A DNA stretch of 64,000 nt from positions 222,831 to 286,830 of the forward strand of contig DFCS01000044.1 in assembly GCA_002367105.1 (NCBI GenBank). The letters run 5' to 3'. Positions 60,754 through 64,000 of the stretch are shown piece by piece. Position 1 is the stretch's first letter. Every line of letters starts with the position of its first letter. Source of the DNA: Hungatella sp. UBA3048. GTDB lineage: Bacteria > Bacillota > Clostridia > Lachnospirales > Lachnospiraceae. A model generated the notes under the pieces. The model saw only the letters and a program-made list of their open reading frames with translations. It was not told the origin of the DNA and ran no database searches. The translations under genes were made by a program, and so were the position numbers.

Positions 60754-62160
60754 ATGGCAGTAAACGTACTTTTATTATTGGCAGATGATATGAACTATAA
60801 TACCATCGGCTGCTTTGGCTGTCCGATGGACGATATATCACCCAATTTAGATCACCTTGCAAGTGAAGGGATCTGCTTCGACAATGCTCATGTCAGCATT
60901 GCCGTATGTCAGCCGTCCCGCCAGAGCATGCTGACGGGGCTGTACCCCCATCATAATGGGGCACTGGGTTTTGAACCCATTCGTGAGGATGTTACCACAC
61001 TGCCTGAGGTGCTGCGCGAGAATGGCTATTATAATGGCATTATCGGGAAAACAAAGCACTGTGCTCCAGAGCATAAATTTGCCTGGGATTATTTTAAGAA
61101 CACTCAGAACGCCCAGAACTGCTACGGACGAAGTCCTTACATCTATGGACGCGATGCCGCGGAGTTCTTTGCTAATGCAAAGGCAGAAGGCAAACCATTT
61201 TTCCTCATGGCAAATTCTCATGATCCCCACCGCCCGTTTGCCGGCAGTGAGGATGAACTGACAAAATTTTTCGGTTTCCATACCTACGCTTCCCGTTACT
61301 ATACTCCTGAGGAGGCGTGGGTTCCGGGCTTTCTGCCCGATATCCCGGATGTCCGCAAGGAGCTGGCACAATATTACTCCAGCTGCCACCGATGCGATGA
61401 GACCATCGGCGAGGTATTGAAAGCACTGGAGGAGTCCGGGATGGCGGATGACACCCTGGTGATTTTTATGAGTGATAATGGGATGGCATTTCCATTTTCA
61501 AAGGCCAATTGCTATTTAAACAGCACAAAGACCCCATTCATCGCCCGATGGCGGGGACATATCAGTCCGGGAAGCCGGAACCATGAAGATTACATTGCCG
61601 GGATTGATTACACGGCAACCGTTTTGGAGGCAGTAGGGCTTGCAGATGCACTGCCGGGCGATGGACGCAGTTATCTGCCGCTGCTCATGGGGGAAAAGCA
61701 GGATGGACGTGATATGGTCTTTACCCAATTCAACACCACAGCCATGAATAAATCATACCCGATGCGCTGCATCCAGAGTAAGCAGTTTGGTTATATTTTT
61801 AATGCATGGGCAGATGGGGAGACTTATTACAAGAATGAATCCATGAGCGGGCTGTCCTTCCGGGCGATGCAGGCGGCAGGCGAAGAAGACCAGGAGATTG
61901 CCGAGCGGGTGCGGTTCTTAAACTACAGATGCAGGGAAGAGTTTTATGATTTTTCCAAGGATCCGGATGCCCTGCATAACTTAATTGATGACACGCAGCA
62001 GGAGCGGATTGAGGAATTCCGGAATTTATTGGAATCATTTATGCGTGAGAGCGGGGATCCGGTGCTGCCGGCATATGAAGCGTATGCGGCGCAGCGGAAA
62101 GAAAAGCAGAACCAGTCAGATGGCAAAATGAAAGGAGAAGAAACTCATGAAATTATATAA
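60754..62160 (+). CDS. Cytoplasmic sulfatase (C-type, CQPSR)
   Basis: 468 residues, ATG at 60754 after AAAGGAGAAC. Formylglycine motif C52-Q-P-S-R in VSIAVCQPSRQSMLTGLYPHHNG (landmark). N-terminal metal motif ADDMNYNTIGCFG has the standard double Asp; NSHDPHRPF and MSDNGMAFPFSKANCY are the later active-site segments. No signal peptide. It belongs to a different sulfatase branch from the 46032 and 58652 proteins. It overlaps the GH3 gene by 14 bases, implying coupled translation. The promoter is not apparent; a GGGGATGTTTCCCC hairpin lies ~40 bases upstream. Confidence 0.88.
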   Translation: MAVNVLLLLADDMNYNTIGCFGCPMDDISPNLDHLASEGICFDNAHVSIAVCQPSRQSMLTGLYPHHNGALGFEPIREDVTTLPEVLRENGYYNGIIGKTKHCAPEHKFAWDYFKNTQNAQNCYGRSPYIYGRDAAEFFANAKAEGKPFFLMANSHDPHRPFAGSEDELTKFFGFHTYASRYYTPEEAWVPGFLPDIPDVRKELAQYYSSCHRCDETIGEVLKALEESGMADDTLVIFMSDNGMAFPFSKANCYLNSTKTPFIARWRGHISPGSRNHEDYIAGIDYTATVLEAVGLADALPGDGRSYLPLLMGEKQDGRDMVFTQFNTTAMNKSYPMRCIQSKQFGYIFNAWADGETYYKNESMSGLSFRAMQAAGEEDQEIAERVRFLNYRCREEFYDFSKDPDALHNLIDDTQQERIEEFRNLLESFMRESGDPVLPAYEAYAAQRKEKQNQSDGKMKGEETHEII

Positions 62161-64000
62161 AGACGCATCCCAGCCGACAGCCAAACGGGTCGAAGATCTT
62201 TTAGCCCGTATGACCCTGGAGGAGAAAGTAGCGCAGCTCTGCGGCGATCTGCCGATGGAACTGGCAGCTGACGGCATGCCTACTACACATAAGCTGCGGG
62301 AGAAATTCCCGGATGGACTGGGGCGCCTTACTCAGTATTCAACGATGGGGCTTGCTGATCCTCAACGGATCGCCCATTTATCCAACGTACTGCAAAAATA
62401 TTTTGTGGAGGAAACCCGTTTAGGAATCCCGGTGGCATTGCAGTCGGAGAACCTTTGCGGCTATCCGGCGATGGGGGGAACGATGTTTCCTTCCCAGATT
62501 AACCTTGGGTGTACCTGGGAACCAGAGCTTGCCCAGCAGATGAGTGCCGTCATTGGAAGGGAATCCCGTGCTGTAGGTATTAATTCCGCTATGAGTCCGG
62601 TGGTGGATGTAGTGCGTGATCATCGCTGGGGACGGGTTTATGAGACCTACGGAGAGGATCCTTATCTCAACAGCCAGATGGGAATTCATTATGTCCGCGG
62701 AATGCAGGCGGATAAAGAACACGGTGTGGCCTGCATTGCCAAGCATTTCCTGGGCTATTCTGAGTCCCAGGGAGGACTGAATACCGCCACTGCAAGGATC
62801 ACGGACCGGGAGCTCTATGAGGTCTTTGCCACCCCCTTTGAGGCGGCAATGCGTGAGGCAGATGTGAGCTCTGTGATGGCAAATTATGGAGAGATCGATG
62901 GCATGTGCGTGGTGGCAAATAAAAAAATTGCACATGACCTGCTGCGTGATACCATGAAATTTGAAGGAATTCTCACTTCTGACGGGGCAGGAATATTAAA
63001 GACCTATACAGATTTTAAAACCGCGCAGACTTATGAGGAAGCCGGATATCTTGCAAAGAAGGCGGGAACAGACACAGAAATCCCCGTAGGAGCTGCATTC
63101 CGGCGCCTGCCTGAATATGTCCGGAATGGGATGCTGGATGAAGCATTGATTGATGAGTCCGTACGAAGAGTTCTGAAGGTAAAGTTCGAATACGGATTAT
63201 TTGAGCACCCATATATTGATGAGGAACGGGTAAGAGAATCATTGAACAATACTCAAAAAAACAAATTATCTGCAGAGATTGCTGCAAAATCGTTGGTTTT
63301 GCTGAAGAACGAAGAGGTTCTGCCGCTGCAAAAAGGACAAACTCTTGCCGTGGTGGGACCGCATGCGGACAGCCTACGCTATCCGGTAAGCGGGTATACA
63401 TTCCCGGCTTATGTTGAAATGATCTCAGCGGCAGGAAACGGCCAGGAGGTCAGCATCGGAGGCATGGCAGATGAGGCGAGAAAGAAAAACAATCAGCCGG
63501 ACAGCGGCAATTCCAATCCCTTCACAGTTTTATCCCGTACCATCAGTGCGGAAGACATGAGAAAGATCGGAGATATGAATCACGTTTTGCGTGACATGGG
63601 TGCCCGGAGCTTGCGGGAGGCTCTCTCGGAGCGCTTTACAGTCAATTATGCAGAGGGCTGCCATATCAATGATGATGATGAGATAGGAATTCCGGCAGCC
63701 GTAGCGGCGGCGCAGGAAAGCGATGTGGTAATCATGGCATGTGGCGGCAACTGCGGCTGGGTGAACGTCACCGGCGGTGAAGGCAAGGACCGATGTACTC
63801 TGGATTTGCCGGGAGCACAGCAGAAGCTTCTGGAGGCTGTGGCGGCAACAGGCAAGCCGGTGGTGCTGGTGCTCTATGGTCCGGGAATTTTTGCCCTGCC
63901 ATGGGCATATGAGCATGCATCCGCTATAGTCCAGGCGTGGATGCCGGGACAGTATGCCGGCAAGGTAGTGTCTGATGTACTGGATGGAACAATTAACCCA
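62147..64000 (+). CDS. Glycoside hydrolase family 3, 3'-truncated by window edge
   Basis: 618 codons visible, open to the last base, starting at the ATG at 62147 (AAAGGAGAAG upstream), 14 bases inside the sulfatase gene. Two-domain GH3: the TIM-barrel domain has GRVYETYGEDPYLNSQMG, K199-H200-F201 and the nucleophile Asp near residue 279 in ILTSDGAGI; the second domain (~375 onward) carries LAVVGPHADSLRYP, EGCHIN and the VVIMACGGNCGW segment. No signal peptide, so the sugars are split inside the cell after import. The specificity (beta-glucosidase, xylosidase or other) cannot be told. Confidence 0.9.
   Translation, partial: MKLYKDASQPTAKRVEDLLARMTLEEKVAQLCGDLPMELAADGMPTTHKLREKFPDGLGRLTQYSTMGLADPQRIAHLSNVLQKYFVEETRLGIPVALQSENLCGYPAMGGTMFPSQINLGCTWEPELAQQMSAVIGRESRAVGINSAMSPVVDVVRDHRWGRVYETYGEDPYLNSQMGIHYVRGMQADKEHGVACIAKHFLGYSESQGGLNTATARITDRELYEVFATPFEAAMREADVSSVMANYGEIDGMCVVANKKIAHDLLRDTMKFEGILTSDGAGILKTYTDFKTAQTYEEAGYLAKKAGTDTEIPVGAAFRRLPEYVRNGMLDEALIDESVRRVLKVKFEYGLFEHPYIDEERVRESLNNTQKNKLSAEIAAKSLVLLKNEEVLPLQKGQTLAVVGPHADSLRYPVSGYTFPAYVEMISAAGNGQEVSIGGMADEARKKNNQPDSGNSNPFTVLSRTISAEDMRKIGDMNHVLRDMGARSLREALSERFTVNYAEGCHINDDDEIGIPAAVAAAQESDVVIMACGGNCGWVNVTGGEGKDRCTLDLPGAQQKLLEAVAATGKPVVLVLYGPGIFALPWAYEHASAIVQAWMPGQYAGKVVSDVLDGTINP

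Overview
The window looks like a chromosomal segment of an endospore-forming Clostridia, most likely a Lachnospiraceae of the Lacrimispora/Clostridium type. Grounds: the gene order ylxM-ffh-rpsP-khpA-rimM-trmD-rplS-lepB-rbgA-rnhB-yraN is a Firmicutes signature; spoIVA, yqfC-yqfD and a SpoVB-like flippase mark an endospore former; promoters are of the TTGACA-17-TATAAT type; Shine-Dalgarno sites are strong AGGAGG. The species call is inference from gene content and protein flavour, not from a search.

Layout. 1-11.4 kb: the 3' part of serS, two small enzymes, then the SRP/ribosome-maturation cluster (ylxM to pgeF) and a convergent prs. 11.5-16.1 kb: a radical-SAM/PDZ protein with der, plsY and gpsA. 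16.1-21.1 kb: a complete branched-chain amino acid ABC importer (livJ-HMGF), with a terminator between the binding protein and the permeases. 21.1-41.5 kb: spoIVA, a beta-CASP nuclease, rnhA, alaS, rpsU, the yqfC-yqfD-phoH-ybeY cluster, a DUF3048 lipoprotein, a SpoVB-like flippase, two FAD proteins, and a proline operon in which proB and proA are separated by a DUF896 gene and fthC.

41.5-49.5 kb is accessory metabolism. A GntR/UTRA repressor faces an operon with a mannose-family PTS (IIA, IIC, IID, IIB), two sulfatases and a DUF3604/PHP-like protein. The shared intergenic region carries a near-consensus promoter embedded in repeated AT-rich operator-like sites. None of the sulfatases has a signal peptide, so sulfated sugars are probably imported by the PTS and desulfated in the cytoplasm. 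49.6-51.2 kb holds an isolated motA-motB pair. 51.2-51.8 kb holds the wreck of an Lsa-type ABC-F antibiotic-resistance gene: its attenuator leader is intact, but most of the coding region has been deleted.

52-64 kb is a second sulfatase locus. A LacI regulator with palindromic operators at itself and at the next gene is followed by a five-gene SBP_bac_5/Dpp-type ABC importer, two more cytoplasmic sulfatases and a GH3 glycosidase cut by the window end. A small membrane protein on the minus strand sits between the sulfatases. The two loci look like parallel routes, one PTS and one ABC, for using sulfated glycans. No sulfatase-maturing enzyme is visible in the window. No tRNA, rRNA, CRISPR array, insertion sequence or prophage was recognised.
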